Positions 27,198 to 37,597 are shown, numbered from the stretch's first letter. The stretch: 64,000 nucleotides of DNA from Schwartzia succinivorans DSM 10502 (GCF_900129225.1 NZ_FQUG01000004.1:1-64000); one strand, 5' to 3'. Notes: generated by a model from the letters alone, not told the origin. Numbers and translations are program-made.

Positions 27198-28169
27198 TCA
27201 AAAACTGCTCATTGGCGTAATTATGCGGATAAATGTACGCCCACAGGTACATGGCTCATCTGTTATCATAACTGCCTGACCGGTTCTGTACCTTATCAAT
27301 GGCATTGCTTCTGCCGTCAGCGTTGTGAGAACAAGCTCCCCCATACAGTTAAATTCATGGATTACTTCGTTTCCGCCAAAAGCAACTATTTCCGGATAAA
27401 AATAATCCTGCTGTATATGCTGACCGACATGTCCCTCGCATTGGAAAAACATACCGATACATCCAAACTCCGCGGAAGAGAACAAATCATAAACCTCTGT
27501 TCCTGTTCTTTTTTCCAAGTGCATCTTTAAGGGATTCTGCAGTGTTTCATTCAGGCACAGTATTTTATGCAGCGGAAAATTTGAAATTTCCAGTCCGCTT
27601 GCCTGCAGCTGAATGACAAGACGAAGAATGCGTCTCGCAGAACCAATGATAGTATCAACATGAGCTGCTTCCAGCAGCTTAAGTGTGCGTTCATAGTCGG
27701 TACTCAACGGTACAGCAGCAGCACCGATTGCTTCAAGCGCCTGCTGTGCATCAAACAAACCGCTGTCAGCCATATCGCCAAGAAGTCCGACAATAGATGC
27801 TCTTGAAATACCTGCCGCGGTAAGGACACGTGAAGTCATTTCAACATTTGCTGCTATATCGTTTATCGTGTACATGTGCACCGTGGGCTGCGGATGCTCC
27901 CATAAACTGATTCGGGCAACTCCACTGAGCGGAAGTGTGAGCAAATCCATAGCTGAAACCTGCTGCAATTCCTTACTCAGCGTAAAAGGGAATTTCTCAA
28001 TATCTGTTAAAGACTCAAACTGCTTGGGATCACATTCCGATTCATCGAACTTATTCCGATAAAAACTGCTCTTTGAATATGCCCATTCGAGTGTTTTATG
28101 TAAGCGTTCAAACTGCAGTGCTTTCAGGGCTTCACTATTTATTTGTTCCATTTCACGATTTGCTAACAT
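27198..28169 (-). CDS. Truncated phenylacetate-CoA-ligase-like protein, probably inactive
   Basis: 323 aa against about 430 for PaaK. The N-terminal PaaK pattern is present (RLHKTLEWAYSKSSFYRNKF, MTSRVLTAAGI) and so are the late motifs (AMPLIRYRTGQAVMI, PCTCGRTFIRI). However, the phosphate-binding SSGTTGKPT loop is replaced by SLWEHPQPT (88-96), and the C-terminal lid domain, about 100 aa, is missing after CTCGRT (307-312). The gene is open and has its own terminator, so it is expressed or recently decayed. Likely no longer a ligase; role unknown. Confidence 0.75.
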   Translation of the reverse strand: MLANREMEQINSEALKALQFERLHKTLEWAYSKSSFYRNKFDESECDPKQFESLTDIEKFPFTLSKELQQVSAMDLLTLPLSGVARISLWEHPQPTVHMYTINDIAANVEMTSRVLTAAGISRASIVGLLGDMADSGLFDAQQALEAIGAAAVPLSTDYERTLKLLEAAHVDTIIGSARRILRLVIQLQASGLEISNFPLHKILCLNETLQNPLKMHLEKRTGTEVYDLFSSAEFGCIGMFFQCEGHVGQHIQQDYFYPEIVAFGGNEVIHEFNCMGELVLTTLTAEAMPLIRYRTGQAVMITDEPCTCGRTFIRIITPMSSF

Positions 28170-28206
28170 AGTGTTGCACCGCCTGATGTATAAAGAAAAT
28201 GACGTA

Positions 28207-28998
28207 TCACTCTAATGGCCGCTGATAGAAGAACGGCTGATAGCTCGTATAACCAAGTCTGCGGAAATTCAATATAGCCTCAGTTGCGCCGACAAAAAGG
28301 ATACCGCCCGGCTTCAGTGCCTCAAAGAAATGTGCATAGAGCTCATCCTTTGCAGCTTCCGTAAAATATATGACTACATTACGGCACAGAATCAGGTCAA
28401 ATCCCTTTTCAAACGGATCCTTGAGGAGATTGTGACGTTTGAATTCAATGCACTGTTTAATTTCATTTTTGACAGCATACTTTCCATCTGCAGTCTTATC
28501 AAAGTACTTCGCAATTCTTTCAGGAGTCATGCTCTTGATTTCATTATCCTGATATACTCCGCGTTTAGCCTTGGCCAATATTTCAATATCAAGGTCACTT
28601 GCCAGAATACGATGCCTTGTATTTGGAGTCATTTCCTTCAATATCATCGCCAAAGAATAAGGCTCCGCACCAATAGAGCAGCCCGCACTCCAAATATTCA
28701 GCTTAGGCGAGCGTTTCATCAAATCAGGAATTACATCCGTTTCCAGTTTGGAAAATTTGTCAGGGGTACGGAAAAATTCTGAAACGTTTATTGTCAGGTA
28801 CTCAATAAACTCTGCAAAATCATCCTTATTTTTTGCAACATGATCAAAATATCCTGAGAAGGAGTCGAACTCACTTCTGGAAACAAGATTTCCGATTCTG
28901 CGCTTCATCTGTGGTTCTTTATACAAATCAAGATCAATCTCGGTCCTGCTTTTAAGTTTTTGTTTAAAGGTTTTCCAATCCTGCTCATCCATAGCCAT
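28207..28998 (-). CDS. cheR: CheR-type protein-glutamate methyltransferase
   Basis: 263 aa. All-alpha N-domain (EPQMKRRIGNLVSR) and SAM-binding domain: SAGCSIGAEPYSLAMIL, ASDLDIEILAKAKRGVY, DLILCRNVVIYF. The second and fourth positions of the usual STGEEPYSLA motif are altered (I and A). No other chemotaxis genes are nearby, so it is an orphan; its receptor may be elsewhere or it may serve a sensory role. ATG at 28996-28998 chosen from the GAGGAG upstream. Confidence 0.88.
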   Translation of the reverse strand: MAMDEQDWKTFKQKLKSRTEIDLDLYKEPQMKRRIGNLVSRSEFDSFSGYFDHVAKNKDDFAEFIEYLTINVSEFFRTPDKFSKLETDVIPDLMKRSPKLNIWSAGCSIGAEPYSLAMILKEMTPNTRHRILASDLDIEILAKAKRGVYQDNEIKSMTPERIAKYFDKTADGKYAVKNEIKQCIEFKRHNLLKDPFEKGFDLILCRNVVIYFTEAAKDELYAHFFEALKPGGILFVGATEAILNFRRLGYTSYQPFFYQRPLE

Positions 28999-29088
28999 AA
29001 CTTGGACACTCCTCTCCACTATCAACAAAATAATATAATCCTTATTCTATATATATTCCACTCGAAAAGCAAAAATCCTCTTTTAAAT

Positions 29089-30360
29089 TTAAACTTTATG
29101 ATTGTTTCCCTGATAATGACTGAAATTTCCTATAACTAAATCAGGACGGGAGTCGGCCAGCATGTTGATAAATGCCTTGGTTCCCAAAAGCTCACCCTTT
29201 GCTTTCGGCATGACCGAAGCAAAAACATCCGGATCAATATTCAGATTTCGTACCTGTATCATCTGAATAGGATATTCCCTGAGGAAATCAACCCAGGCTG
29301 CCGCTTCTTCCTCTCTGTCATTAAATCCTGGGAAATACAGCATGTTAAGCGAAATATATACCCCGTGCTCCAGCGCGTATTTTATTGACGCCTTTACATT
29401 ATCCAATGTGTAGCTGCATCTGTAATATGCGGAATAGCTTTCGTCGTTTGCACTGATAATGCTGACACGCATGCTGTCCAGTCCGGCATCAACGATTTTT
29501 TTGATTCCTTCCGTATAGCCTGCATTGGAATTGATATTTATCTGACCGTTAGATGTTTTTTTGCGAATCTGTTTGATTGCTTCGGCTATCGTATCTGCTG
29601 CAAGTGAAGGCTCTCCTTCACAGCCCTGACCAAAGCTGATTATCGCTTCAGGAGCGGTCTGGAGATGATAGGTTCCGAGAGAAGCAACCTCCTCTACCGT
29701 TGGGCGGAAAGATATTCTTTCCTGCGGCGAAGGACAGCACTCTGCAGGCTGAAGTGAAATGCAGCCCAAACAGTTAGCGTTGCAAGAGGGCGAAGTAGGT
29801 ATTCCGGCTTCCCAGCGATGATAAAAAATGTTCTGGGCAGTGAGACAGTGCCACTCCAGCGAACAATTTGCCAAATGTTCTACAAGCCTGTTATCAGGTA
29901 AATCCTTCTTCACCTGTTTTACCAGCTTTTTCAATGAACCTGTGTTGTACCCTGCCGGATCCCATTTATGATTCTCATCTGTGTAGACAGCAGCAGCGTA
30001 AAGCTCGTCTTTATAAAGGACTACTGCAGTATATCCATAAAGAGGAAGCATTCCTGCGTTTTTTTCCTTCTTGAATGCCGGCATAAACAGTCTTGTGTAG
30101 CCTGCAGGCAAAATCGCAGATACCGCAACTCCGTCCAGTTCTACTATTTCCCCGTCCGCATTTCTTCCGATTGCCTTTCTGTCAGGAAGAAACATTAAAT
30201 CAGCTGTTTCCGGAAGAGGAATCAAATCCTCAGGCTCGAGCTCGATGATTCTGTCATCAATTCTTGCCAATGCTTCTACTCCCGGAGCATCATATATTTC
30301 TCCGTCGGAAGCAGCAAAAAGAGCTGTTATCTCTGATTTCTTTTTGCGTTTATCTGACAT
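29089..30360 (-). CDS. Radical SAM protein
   Basis: 423 aa. Cluster motif CNANCLGC (C-x3-C-x2-C) in the middle, after about 200 residues of an N-terminal domain of unknown role; later SAM motifs are ISFGQGCEGEPSL and INSNAGYTEG. Additional cysteines (PAECCPSP) follow. Substrate is not evident. ATG at 30358-30360 begins two bases after the pth stop; an earlier ATG overlaps pth but lacks spacing to the AAGG site. Co-transcribed with pth. Confidence 0.85.
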   Translation of the reverse strand: MSDKRKKKSEITALFAASDGEIYDAPGVEALARIDDRIIELEPEDLIPLPETADLMFLPDRKAIGRNADGEIVELDGVAVSAILPAGYTRLFMPAFKKEKNAGMLPLYGYTAVVLYKDELYAAAVYTDENHKWDPAGYNTGSLKKLVKQVKKDLPDNRLVEHLANCSLEWHCLTAQNIFYHRWEAGIPTSPSCNANCLGCISLQPAECCPSPQERISFRPTVEEVASLGTYHLQTAPEAIISFGQGCEGEPSLAADTIAEAIKQIRKKTSNGQININSNAGYTEGIKKIVDAGLDSMRVSIISANDESYSAYYRCSYTLDNVKASIKYALEHGVYISLNMLYFPGFNDREEEAAAWVDFLREYPIQMIQVRNLNIDPDVFASVMPKAKGELLGTKAFINMLADSRPDLVIGNFSHYQGNNHKV

Positions 30361-30361
30361 A

Positions 30362-30949
30362 TCATTCATCCTTACTTTTCTTCACTTTGCGTGGGTTAAA
30401 ACGATTCATGGCTATATCCGCGCCTTCTTTTACAATACATTCAACAGCGGGAACAAGCTTATCTATAGCTTCTTTGACTGCGGCTGCATCTTCCGTATTG
30501 AACGGACTTAAAACATGATGTATAACGGTTGAATGTTCACCCGGACGTCCGATTCCGATACGGACCCGGGGAAAATTTTCATCCTTTACATGCGCAAGAA
30601 CTGATTTCATTCCGTTATGACCGCCTGAGCTTCCCTTTTTTCTTATTCGGATAGTTCCTGCCGGAATATCCATGTCATCGTGGGCGACAATCAAATCTTC
30701 GGGAGTAAGCTTGTACCATGAAAGCAACGGACCTACCGCTCTTCCGCTTTCATTCATAAACGTCTGGGGTTTTACCAGCAGAACCTTTTCCGAACCGATA
30801 TATACTGACGCTACCAGCGCGTTTTCCTGAGTTTTCCACGAGGCTGCATTAAACTTTTTAGCAAGCTCGTCTACAAGCATGAAGCCGACATTATGTTTTG
30901 TCAAAGCGTATTCGTTTCCGGGATTACCTAATCCGGCAATGAGTTTCAA
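30362..30949 (-). CDS. pth: Peptidyl-tRNA hydrolase
   Basis: 195 aa. Recycles peptidyl-tRNA. Active-site residues Asn10 in GLGNPGNEY, His20 in TKHNVGF, Asp in VAHDDMDIPAG, and the substrate loop GSSGGHNGMKS are all present. Normal length. Followed directly by the radical SAM gene. Confidence 0.96.
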   Translation of the reverse strand: MKLIAGLGNPGNEYALTKHNVGFMLVDELAKKFNAASWKTQENALVASVYIGSEKVLLVKPQTFMNESGRAVGPLLSWYKLTPEDLIVAHDDMDIPAGTIRIRKKGSSGGHNGMKSVLAHVKDENFPRVRIGIGRPGEHSTVIHHVLSPFNTEDAAAVKEAIDKLVPAVECIVKEGADIAMNRFNPRKVKKSKDE

Positions 30950-31001
30950 AACTATCCCTCCATTTTACTTACCATTATTCTACCATACTTTAATACAGCC
31001 A

Positions 31002-31038
31002 AAAAGAAGACCTAAGCTAATGATATACGCTCAGGTCT
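31002..31038 (-). terminator. Terminator of uppP
   Basis: AGACCTAAGC (31008-31017) pairs with GCTCAGGTCT (31029-31038), one G-U; on the minus strand a short T-run (31001-31005) follows. Lies 17 bases after the uppP stop. Confidence 0.75.
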
Positions 31039-31054
31039 CCAAATTATCCTATAC

Positions 31055-31897
31055 TTAATGAACCGGATCGCCAACAAGGAAGAAATAGGCCAGGACAAGA
31101 ATTCCAAGCGCTATTCTATACCATCCAAAAGCTTTGAAGTCATTTTTCTTGATATACTGAAGCAGGAATTTGATGGACAGAACAGAAACCACAAAGGCAG
31201 TAACCATTCCAACGGCAAGAATAACAAGCTCCGTGCCTGTATAATCCCAGCCGAATTTTACAATTTTAAGGAGACTTGCTCCGAACATAACCGGTATTGC
31301 CAGGAAGAAGGTAAATTCCGTTGCAACATATCTTGAAGCACCAAATAAGATACCGCCGATTATTGTTGCACCGGAGCGTGAAGTACCCGGAACAAGGGAC
31401 AAAACCTGAAAAAATCCTATGATTAATGCTGTTTTATAGTCCAGTTTCTCAAGCTTTGTTACCCGCGGCTGGCGGCGCTTATTATAATTTTCCACCAAAA
31501 TAAACATTATTCCGTAGAAAATCAAAGTAAAAGCAACAACCTGAGCAGTCATGAAATGCTCTTCCATGAATTTGTTAAAAGCAAGTCCTATAACCGCAGC
31601 AGGCATACATGCTGCAATAACCTTATACCAAAGCTGAAAGGTCTGCTTTTTTTCTTCCTTGCTCTTGAATGAAGAAAACGGATTCAAACGTTCAAAATTC
31701 AAAACAACAACAGCCAGAATAGCTCCAAGCTGTATAACAACAAGGAACATATCCATAAATGCTTTGGAAACATTCAGTTTTATAAATTCATCCACCAAAA
31801 TCATGTGGCCTGTGCTGCTGACCGGGAGCCATTCTGTCAGACCTTCAACTACGCCCAAGACAATGGTCTTCAAAAGCTCAATAAAATTTAACTCCAC
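31055..31897 (-). CDS. uppP: Undecaprenyl-diphosphate phosphatase
   Basis: 280-aa multi-spanning membrane protein that recycles the C55 lipid carrier. Signatures: [20 protein letters not shown] and [16 protein letters not shown]. About eight hydrophobic segments. The start is GTG at 31895-31897 with AGGAGG six bases before. Monocistronic. Confidence 0.95.
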   Translation of the reverse strand: MELNFIELLKTIVLGVVEGLTEWLPVSSTGHMILVDEFIKLNVSKAFMDMFLVVIQLGAILAVVVLNFERLNPFSSFKSKEEKKQTFQLWYKVIAACMPAAVIGLAFNKFMEEHFMTAQVVAFTLIFYGIMFILVENYNKRRQPRVTKLEKLDYKTALIIGFFQVLSLVPGTSRSGATIIGGILFGASRYVATEFTFFLAIPVMFGASLLKIVKFGWDYTGTELVILAVGMVTAFVVSVLSIKFLLQYIKKNDFKAFGWYRIALGILVLAYFFLVGDPVH

Positions 31898-31968
31898 AAT
31901 ATCCCTCCTGGTTTGCCTTAAATCAACAATGAATTATTATACCACAAATCCAGAGAGTGTCACTGAAA

Positions 31969-33285
31969 TTATTTTTTTGAAGTCAAAAGCTGGGATAAGG
32001 AGTAGCACATCATCTTGGCAGAATGTGCCAATGCCGTTTCATCAAAATTGAAATGCGAATCGTGATGTCCTGCAGCAAGCTCTGCACCCACCATCATGTA
32101 AGCAGCCTGACCGCCGTGGCTCTGTACCTTCTCCATGAAATAGGAAAAATCTTCGCTGGCACCAAAATCACATTCGCCAACAATATTCTTGAAAATGCCG
32201 ATTTCTTTTGCTTTATCCTTCAAAAATGCTGCCAGCTCAGGCGAATTGCTTCCGCCGGCCGCACCGCCAACCTTCTTTATTTCAACATCTACGCCGTACA
32301 TCGCAGCGGCAGCGTTCAAAATTCTTGCTGCCTCGTCTTCCATGAACTTGTTGATTTCAGTAGTAGAACCGCGTGTTTCAAGCTGAATGAGTGCTTTATC
32401 TCCTACGACGTTTCTTCCGCTTCCTGCTATAAGTTTTCCTACATTGATTCGGGAAACACCTGCAGAATGACGCGGTATCGCATGAAGATTAAGCGCTGCG
32501 CATGCTGCTGCAAGAAGAGCATTTCTGCCTTCCTCCGGTGCTGCTCCTGCGTGTGCCGGTTTTCCCGTAAATGCTGCATCGAACTTCGTTGTAGCCAGGA
32601 AGCCTGTAACATCACAGGCAATGTCGCCTGTATGCTTCATTTTGAATCCGAAGTGCGCACCCAGAAGATAATCAACGTCATCCACAACGCCGTTTTCAGC
32701 CATGGCATGTGCGCCGCGTACTCCTTCCTCCGCAGGCTGGAAAATAATCTTAAAGGTTCCTGCCAATTCATCCTTCATTTCAGAAAGAATTTTGGCAACG
32801 GCAAGACCTACTGTAGTATGTCCGTCATGACCGCAGGCATGCATTTCTTTTTCGTGTGTGGAGGAAAAGCCCTGCTGGTTCGGAAAATGCTTCTCGTCAC
32901 TTGTTTCAGTTACATCATTGCAGTCCATATCGCAGCGCAATGCGACTACAGGGCCCGGCTTTGCAAAATGAAAAATACCGACAACGCCTGTAAGGCCTCC
33001 GGTCATTTTTTCTACCAAATCAGGATTTGCTCCTTCGCTGACTGCACGCTTCTGAGCGTTGCGAAGAGCTTCATCTGACGGCAGCCCCATCATAGCATCT
33101 TTCTTGACTGCCTTCTCTCCTACGAGAACCTCGTATCCATAGGAAGAAAGCTTTTCCGCAACCAAAGAAGCAGTACGGAACTCAGTCCAGCCTGTTTCGG
33201 GGTGGCGGTGAATATCCCTGCGCTGTTTTATCAAATCATCCTTCATTGCGTCAACTTTTGCGATTATTTCATTCAAGATTTCCAT
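31969..33285 (-). CDS. M20 family amidohydrolase (AbgA/AbgB-like)
   Basis: 438 aa. Metal ligands in MHACGHDGHTT, FQPAEEGVRGAH and the later GECDFGASEDFSYF; also a dimerisation domain (GKPAHAGAAPEEGRNALLAAA). Resembles p-aminobenzoyl-glutamate hydrolase subunits and related amidohydrolases. Extra stretch before residue 100 (AMMGLPSDEALRNAQ) is typical of that subgroup. Substrate uncertain. Confidence 0.88.
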   Translation of the reverse strand: MEILNEIIAKVDAMKDDLIKQRRDIHRHPETGWTEFRTASLVAEKLSSYGYEVLVGEKAVKKDAMMGLPSDEALRNAQKRAVSEGANPDLVEKMTGGLTGVVGIFHFAKPGPVVALRCDMDCNDVTETSDEKHFPNQQGFSSTHEKEMHACGHDGHTTVGLAVAKILSEMKDELAGTFKIIFQPAEEGVRGAHAMAENGVVDDVDYLLGAHFGFKMKHTGDIACDVTGFLATTKFDAAFTGKPAHAGAAPEEGRNALLAAACAALNLHAIPRHSAGVSRINVGKLIAGSGRNVVGDKALIQLETRGSTTEINKFMEDEAARILNAAAAMYGVDVEIKKVGGAAGGSNSPELAAFLKDKAKEIGIFKNIVGECDFGASEDFSYFMEKVQSHGGQAAYMMVGAELAAGHHDSHFNFDETALAHSAKMMCYSLSQLLTSKK

Positions 33286-33436
33286 GTCTTTACCCCCGAT
33301 TTATCTAATAAAATGGACGCTGGTAAATTTACTCAAATTTACTGCAGCGCCCTTGCTACTACACGACTTAGTATAGAACATACAGACAGATAATCAATGA
33401 AACACGCTAATGTATTCGTGTATACATGGGACTGCG

Positions 33437-34168
33437 TTACGCCTTACCCACGGACGCACCATACACAACGAAATCATTTTCTCCATCAAAGCCTAAATAT
33501 GAATTTAACGCATCATCATAAAATGAGCCGATTGCACACGCACCGAGCTTTTGAACGTATGACGCCAGATAAAGGTTCTGGCACACGTGTCCCGCATCAA
33601 GGTAAAGATAGCGCATAGCACGCATGCTGTACTTGTACGCCATCCTTTTGTAATCAGCAGCCCATAAAAATGTCACAGCACTTGTCTGAACCATTTTTTT
33701 CGATGTAAAGAAAGGATATACCTCATCAATGATGTTATTGCCAAGCTTAATAGCCTCCAAAGCGTGGTCAACGGCAAGGAATCGGTATAACCCCGGCTCA
33801 AGGCCATCAACACGCTGTATCAAAAGATATGTTTCAAATGCATGTGACGCGCCCGCAGAAGGAACATTACGAATAGTAATGCCCTCCGGAAGAACCATTT
33901 TTATTCCCTGAGTACACCAGAGTAAAAAAGACAGCTGCTGCAGCGAAATCGAAGCTTCGTTATACTGGCGCACAGACGCTCTGAGCTCAGCCAGTTCAAG
34001 AAAATTGACAGGAACGTCAGGAAGAAGTCCCGGCTCAGGCAGCGGAATTATCTTTGCGTCAGCTGCAGGCTGCTTTTCGACAGCAGGCTTTGGCTCATTG
34101 ATATGAGGCTCGATATTCTCAAGCGATGTCTCAAGCAGAAAAAATTTAGTAAAATCTGATTCAGTCAT
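33437..34168 (-). CDS. SagB-type nitroreductase-family dehydrogenase
   Basis: 243 aa flavin fold with ELRASVRQYNEASISLQQLSFLLWCTQGI, NVPSAGASHAFETYLLI and LDAGHVCQNLYLASYVQKLG, as in SagB/ThcOx dehydrogenases. An N-terminal extension of about 50 residues is Pro/Glu-rich. It follows hisIE by 14 bases and is the last gene of the his operon. Members outside peptide-toxin clusters act on unknown substrates; no toxin precursor or YcaO partner is near. Confidence 0.85.
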   Translation of the reverse strand: MTESDFTKFFLLETSLENIEPHINEPKPAVEKQPAADAKIIPLPEPGLLPDVPVNFLELAELRASVRQYNEASISLQQLSFLLWCTQGIKMVLPEGITIRNVPSAGASHAFETYLLIQRVDGLEPGLYRFLAVDHALEAIKLGNNIIDEVYPFFTSKKMVQTSAVTFLWAADYKRMAYKYSMRAMRYLYLDAGHVCQNLYLASYVQKLGACAIGSFYDDALNSYLGFDGENDFVVYGASVGKA

Positions 34169-34182
34169 AAATAACCCCCGAA

Positions 34183-34881
34183 TTACATTTCAGGTCTGAT
34201 ACCTGTTTTTCCTTCAAATTTGTGGTAGCTTCCGCCCTGCCGACGATTCATAAGCTCCCTGAAAATAGTTTCGGGAGAAATGTTATGAAATGCCAGCAGC
34301 ACTAAACAATGATACCACAAATCTCCCATCTCGTAAGTTATTTCGTCTTTTTTCATATTTTTTGAAGCGATAATAACCTCAGCAGCCTCTTCACCGACTT
34401 TTTTCAGGATTTTATCCTGTCCCTTGTCAAAAAGATAGTTCGTATACGAGCCTTCTATCGGGTGAAGCTGACGGTCCTGGATTACCTTGTAGAGTTCGTT
34501 TATAACAGTTGCAAGAGGCTGTTTCTTCTCTTCCTCCACAAGGGCAATACTGTTTTCGCTGCCTACGAGCTTTCTTCCGCTGAAGCATGTATATGAACCA
34601 GTATGACATGCCACACCGGTCTGATGAACCTTTACAAGCAGCGTATCACCGTCGCAGTCGTAAGATATTTCCAGTACCTTCTGGGTATTTCCAGAAGTCT
34701 CGCCCTTATTCCACAGCTTTTTCCTGCTGCGGCTGTAAAACCACGTATAGCCTGTTTCCAAGGTCTTTTCGAGTGACTCCTTATTCATATACGCCAGCAT
34801 GAGAACCTGGCCGTTTTCTTCCTGAATAATTGCCGGTACAAGACCGTTATCATCAAATTTAACCATTGAAATGTCAATCAT
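34183..34881 (-). CDS. hisIE: Bifunctional phosphoribosyl-AMP cyclohydrolase / phosphoribosyl-ATP pyrophosphatase
   Basis: 232 aa fusion of HisI ([26 protein letters not shown]; metal-site cysteines [12 protein letters not shown]) and HisE (C-terminal [15 protein letters not shown] with the conserved Glu pairs). Carries out steps 2 and 3 of histidine synthesis. Overlaps hisF by 4 bases. Confidence 0.96.
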   Translation of the reverse strand: MIDISMVKFDDNGLVPAIIQEENGQVLMLAYMNKESLEKTLETGYTWFYSRSRKKLWNKGETSGNTQKVLEISYDCDGDTLLVKVHQTGVACHTGSYTCFSGRKLVGSENSIALVEEEKKQPLATVINELYKVIQDRQLHPIEGSYTNYLFDKGQDKILKKVGEEAAEVIIASKNMKKDEITYEMGDLWYHCLVLLAFHNISPETIFRELMNRRQGGSYHKFEGKTGIRPEM

Positions 34882-35636
34882 AATCTTACCTCCACTCCAC
34901 GTGATTTAAGATATTCTTTTACCTGACGTACAGTAAATTCTCCATAATGAAAAACAGAAGCGGCAAGGACTGCATCTGCCTTGCCCTCCGTAAGAACATC
35001 GTAAAAATGCTCCAATCTGCCCGCGCCGCCTGATGCGATTACAGGCACGTTTACTGCCTCCGAGACAGCACGGGTCAAAGGAATATCATATCCGTTCTTG
35101 GTGCCGTCGGCATCCATGCTGGTAAGCAGAATTTCTCCTGCGCCCAGTGCAACGGCTTTTTTCACCCAGGATATGCAGTCAATTCCTGTAGGTGTGCGTC
35201 CGCCATTGATATAAACTTCCCATTTATCTTCACCGCATTTTCTGGCATCAACTGCCAAAACAACGCACTGACGCCCGAACTTTTCGGCGCCCATTTTAAG
35301 GAGTTCGGGATTATGAACAGCAGCACTGTTCAACGAGGTTTTATCCGCGCCGGCCTTGAGCATTGTCCGCATATCCTCAACAGAACGAATCCCGCCACCT
35401 ACAGTAAACGGGATAAAGACCTGTGATGCGCACGAAGCCGCGACATCAGCCATAGTATTACGGTTTTCGTTTGAAGCGGTGATATCGAGAAATACAAGCT
35501 CGTCAGCACGCTCAGTATCGTAACGTGATGCCAGCTCCACCGGGTCTCCCGCATCGCGCAGACCGACGAAATTTGTACCTTTAACGACACGTCCGTTTTT
35601 TACATCAAGACATGGAATTATGCGTTTTGTCAGCAT
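34878..35636 (-). CDS. hisF: Imidazole glycerol phosphate synthase, cyclase subunit
   Basis: 252-aa TIM barrel with [19 protein letters not shown] and the catalytic Asp residues in LDVKNG and [13 protein letters not shown]. Receives ammonia from HisH. Start overlaps the hisA stop (TAATG). Confidence 0.97.
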   Translation of the reverse strand: MLTKRIIPCLDVKNGRVVKGTNFVGLRDAGDPVELASRYDTERADELVFLDITASNENRNTMADVAASCASQVFIPFTVGGGIRSVEDMRTMLKAGADKTSLNSAAVHNPELLKMGAEKFGRQCVVLAVDARKCGEDKWEVYINGGRTPTGIDCISWVKKAVALGAGEILLTSMDADGTKNGYDIPLTRAVSEAVNVPVIASGGAGRLEHFYDVLTEGKADAVLAASVFHYGEFTVRQVKEYLKSRGVEVRL

Positions 35637-36364
35637 TACGCACGTGCCTCCTCAAGAGCTTCCTTCAAATCAATTTTTTGCGTATAAATTGCCTTGCCGA
35701 TAATCAGTCCTGTAACGCCGTCCTTCTCATGCTCCTTGACAGCATACACATCCTTCATGGAAGAAACACCGCCGGAAGCTACCACAGAGACACCTGATGC
35801 CTTTGCAATCGCAACAGTCTCATCAATATTTATTCCGTTCAGCGTTCCGTCCTTTGAAATATCAGTATAAATAATAGTCTTTACTCCAAAGTCTGCCATC
35901 TGCTTTGAAAGGTCAACAGCAGAGACCGTACTTTCTGTCCCCCAGCCGTTGGTGGCTACCATCCCGTTTCGTGCATCAATCCCCACGACAATCCTGTCGG
36001 AACCAAACTCTCTGCATGCCTCTTTTACCAACTGAGGGTTGCTTACGGCAGCCGAACCGAGGATTACACGAAACAGCCCAATATTCAAAGCCGTTTCTAT
36101 ATTATCCATGCTGCGTATTCCACCGCCAAGTTCTACCTTTAACGAAGTGTTCCCTGTAATACGGCGGATTATATCCGCATGAACGGAATGTCCCGATAAA
36201 GCACCGTCCAAATCAACCAAGTGCAGATAATGTGCTCCACAGGACTCAAATTCCTTTGCAACTGCTTCAGGAGTATCCGAAAAGGTTGTACTCTGACTAA
36301 AATCGCCCTTGAACAGGCGGACACATTTACCTTCGTGCAAATCAATTGCCGGAAAGATATCCAT
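35636..36364 (-). CDS. hisA: ProFAR isomerase
   Basis: 242-aa barrel related to HisF. Begins [20 protein letters not shown] with catalytic Asp in AIDLH and the second Asp in [15 protein letters not shown] start it at 36362-36364, where AAAGG is 9 bases upstream; two earlier candidate starts overlap hisH or sit directly on the site. Confidence 0.96.
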   Translation of the reverse strand: MDIFPAIDLHEGKCVRLFKGDFSQSTTFSDTPEAVAKEFESCGAHYLHLVDLDGALSGHSVHADIIRRITGNTSLKVELGGGIRSMDNIETALNIGLFRVILGSAAVSNPQLVKEACREFGSDRIVVGIDARNGMVATNGWGTESTVSAVDLSKQMADFGVKTIIYTDISKDGTLNGINIDETVAIAKASGVSVVASGGVSSMKDVYAVKEHEKDGVTGLIIGKAIYTQKIDLKEALEEARA

Positions 36365-36377
36365 TCCAGTCATCCTT

Positions 36378-36986
36378 TCAATAATCAAGAAAATTTTTTA
36401 AGATTTGCAACCCAACATCACCTGATTTTTCAGGATGAAACTGTGCAGCCATAATATTTTTATACGCAACCGACGCGGTAAGCTTCTCACCGTATTCGGT
36501 TACAGATGTAATTATATCACTTTTATCCGGTACAGCATGAAAACTGTGTACAAAATAGACATAAGGCTGCCCGGATAAACCTTTGAACAGCCCATTGTCA
36601 TGATTATCTACAATACTTAATGAATTCCAGCCCATGTGCGGAATTTTTAGTCCTGTATCCCGGATTTTGCACACTTTACCCTTTAAAATGCCAAGTCCCG
36701 GAACCCCCGGAGATTCCTCACTGCTTTCGAATAAAATCTGAAGACCAACGCATATTCCCAGCATAGGCGTTCCTGCTTCTATGCGTTCTTTAAGCGCTTC
36801 CTTGAGGCCGCTGGCTTCAAAATTTTTCATACAGTCACCGAATGCTCCAACTCCCGGCAAAACGAGCTTATCAGCTTTCATGACTACGGACGGATCAGAT
36901 GTAACGACAGCATCCGCTCCCAATGAATGAAACGCCTTTTCCACACTAAAAAGATTTCCGACACCATAATCCAAAATCGCTATCAT
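36378..36986 (-). CDS. hisH: Imidazole glycerol phosphate synthase, glutaminase subunit
   Basis: 202-aa class I amidotransferase with nucleophile Cys in MLGICVGLQILFESSEE and the His/Glu dyad in MAAQFHPEKSGDVG. N-terminus IAILDYGVGNLFSVEKAF is typical. Supplies ammonia to HisF. Confidence 0.97.
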   Translation of the reverse strand: MIAILDYGVGNLFSVEKAFHSLGADAVVTSDPSVVMKADKLVLPGVGAFGDCMKNFEASGLKEALKERIEAGTPMLGICVGLQILFESSEESPGVPGLGILKGKVCKIRDTGLKIPHMGWNSLSIVDNHDNGLFKGLSGQPYVYFVHSFHAVPDKSDIITSVTEYGEKLTASVAYKNIMAAQFHPEKSGDVGLQILKNFLDY

Positions 36987-37007
36987 AGGATTGTGACACC
37001 TTTCATA

Positions 37008-37592
37008 TTAAAGAGTTCCTTTAGTAGATAAAACACCCTTGATTGTTTTGTCCTCTTGGCAGGCAATTTTCATTGCATGTCCCAGCGCCTTGAAAACCGC
37101 CTCTATTTTATGATGGGAATTTGTCCCGTAAAGAACCTTTGCATGAAGAGTTATGCCTGCATGAAATGCAAAGGCACGTAAAAATTCCTCGGTAAGCTCG
37201 GTATCATATTCGCCAATCATCGGTGCAACAGCACCTGAATCATATACTATAAACGGACGTCCGCTGATATCAACTGCCGCGAATGCAAGAGCTTCATCCA
37301 TAGGCACATAGAACGAACCGTATCGTGTAATGCTCTCCTTCTTTCCAAGAGCCTTACAAAATGCATCACCCAAAGTGATTCCGATATCTTCAACAGAATG
37401 ATGTCCGTCAACATTCAGGTCGCCGTTGCATGAAACATCAATATCGAATGACCCGTGCCTTGCGAACAATGTCAGCATGTGGTCAAAAAATCCGATTCCG
37501 CTGTTTATGGAGCTTTTTCCGCTTCCATCTATATTCAGATGAATCTTTACGGATGTTTCAAACGTTTTGCGGCTGATTTCAGCTTTACGCAT
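37008..37592 (-). CDS. hisB: Imidazoleglycerol-phosphate dehydratase
   Basis: 194 aa monofunctional dehydratase. Manganese ligands in GFFDHMLTLFARHG, VDGHHSVEDIGITLG and the C-terminal HHKIEAVFKALGHAMK. No phosphatase domain is fused. 5 bases after hisC. Confidence 0.97.
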   Translation of the reverse strand: MRKAEISRKTFETSVKIHLNIDGSGKSSINSGIGFFDHMLTLFARHGSFDIDVSCNGDLNVDGHHSVEDIGITLGDAFCKALGKKESITRYGSFYVPMDEALAFAAVDISGRPFIVYDSGAVAPMIGEYDTELTEEFLRAFAFHAGITLHAKVLYGTNSHHKIEAVFKALGHAMKIACQEDKTIKGVLSTKGTL

Positions 37593-37597
37593 TGTAG

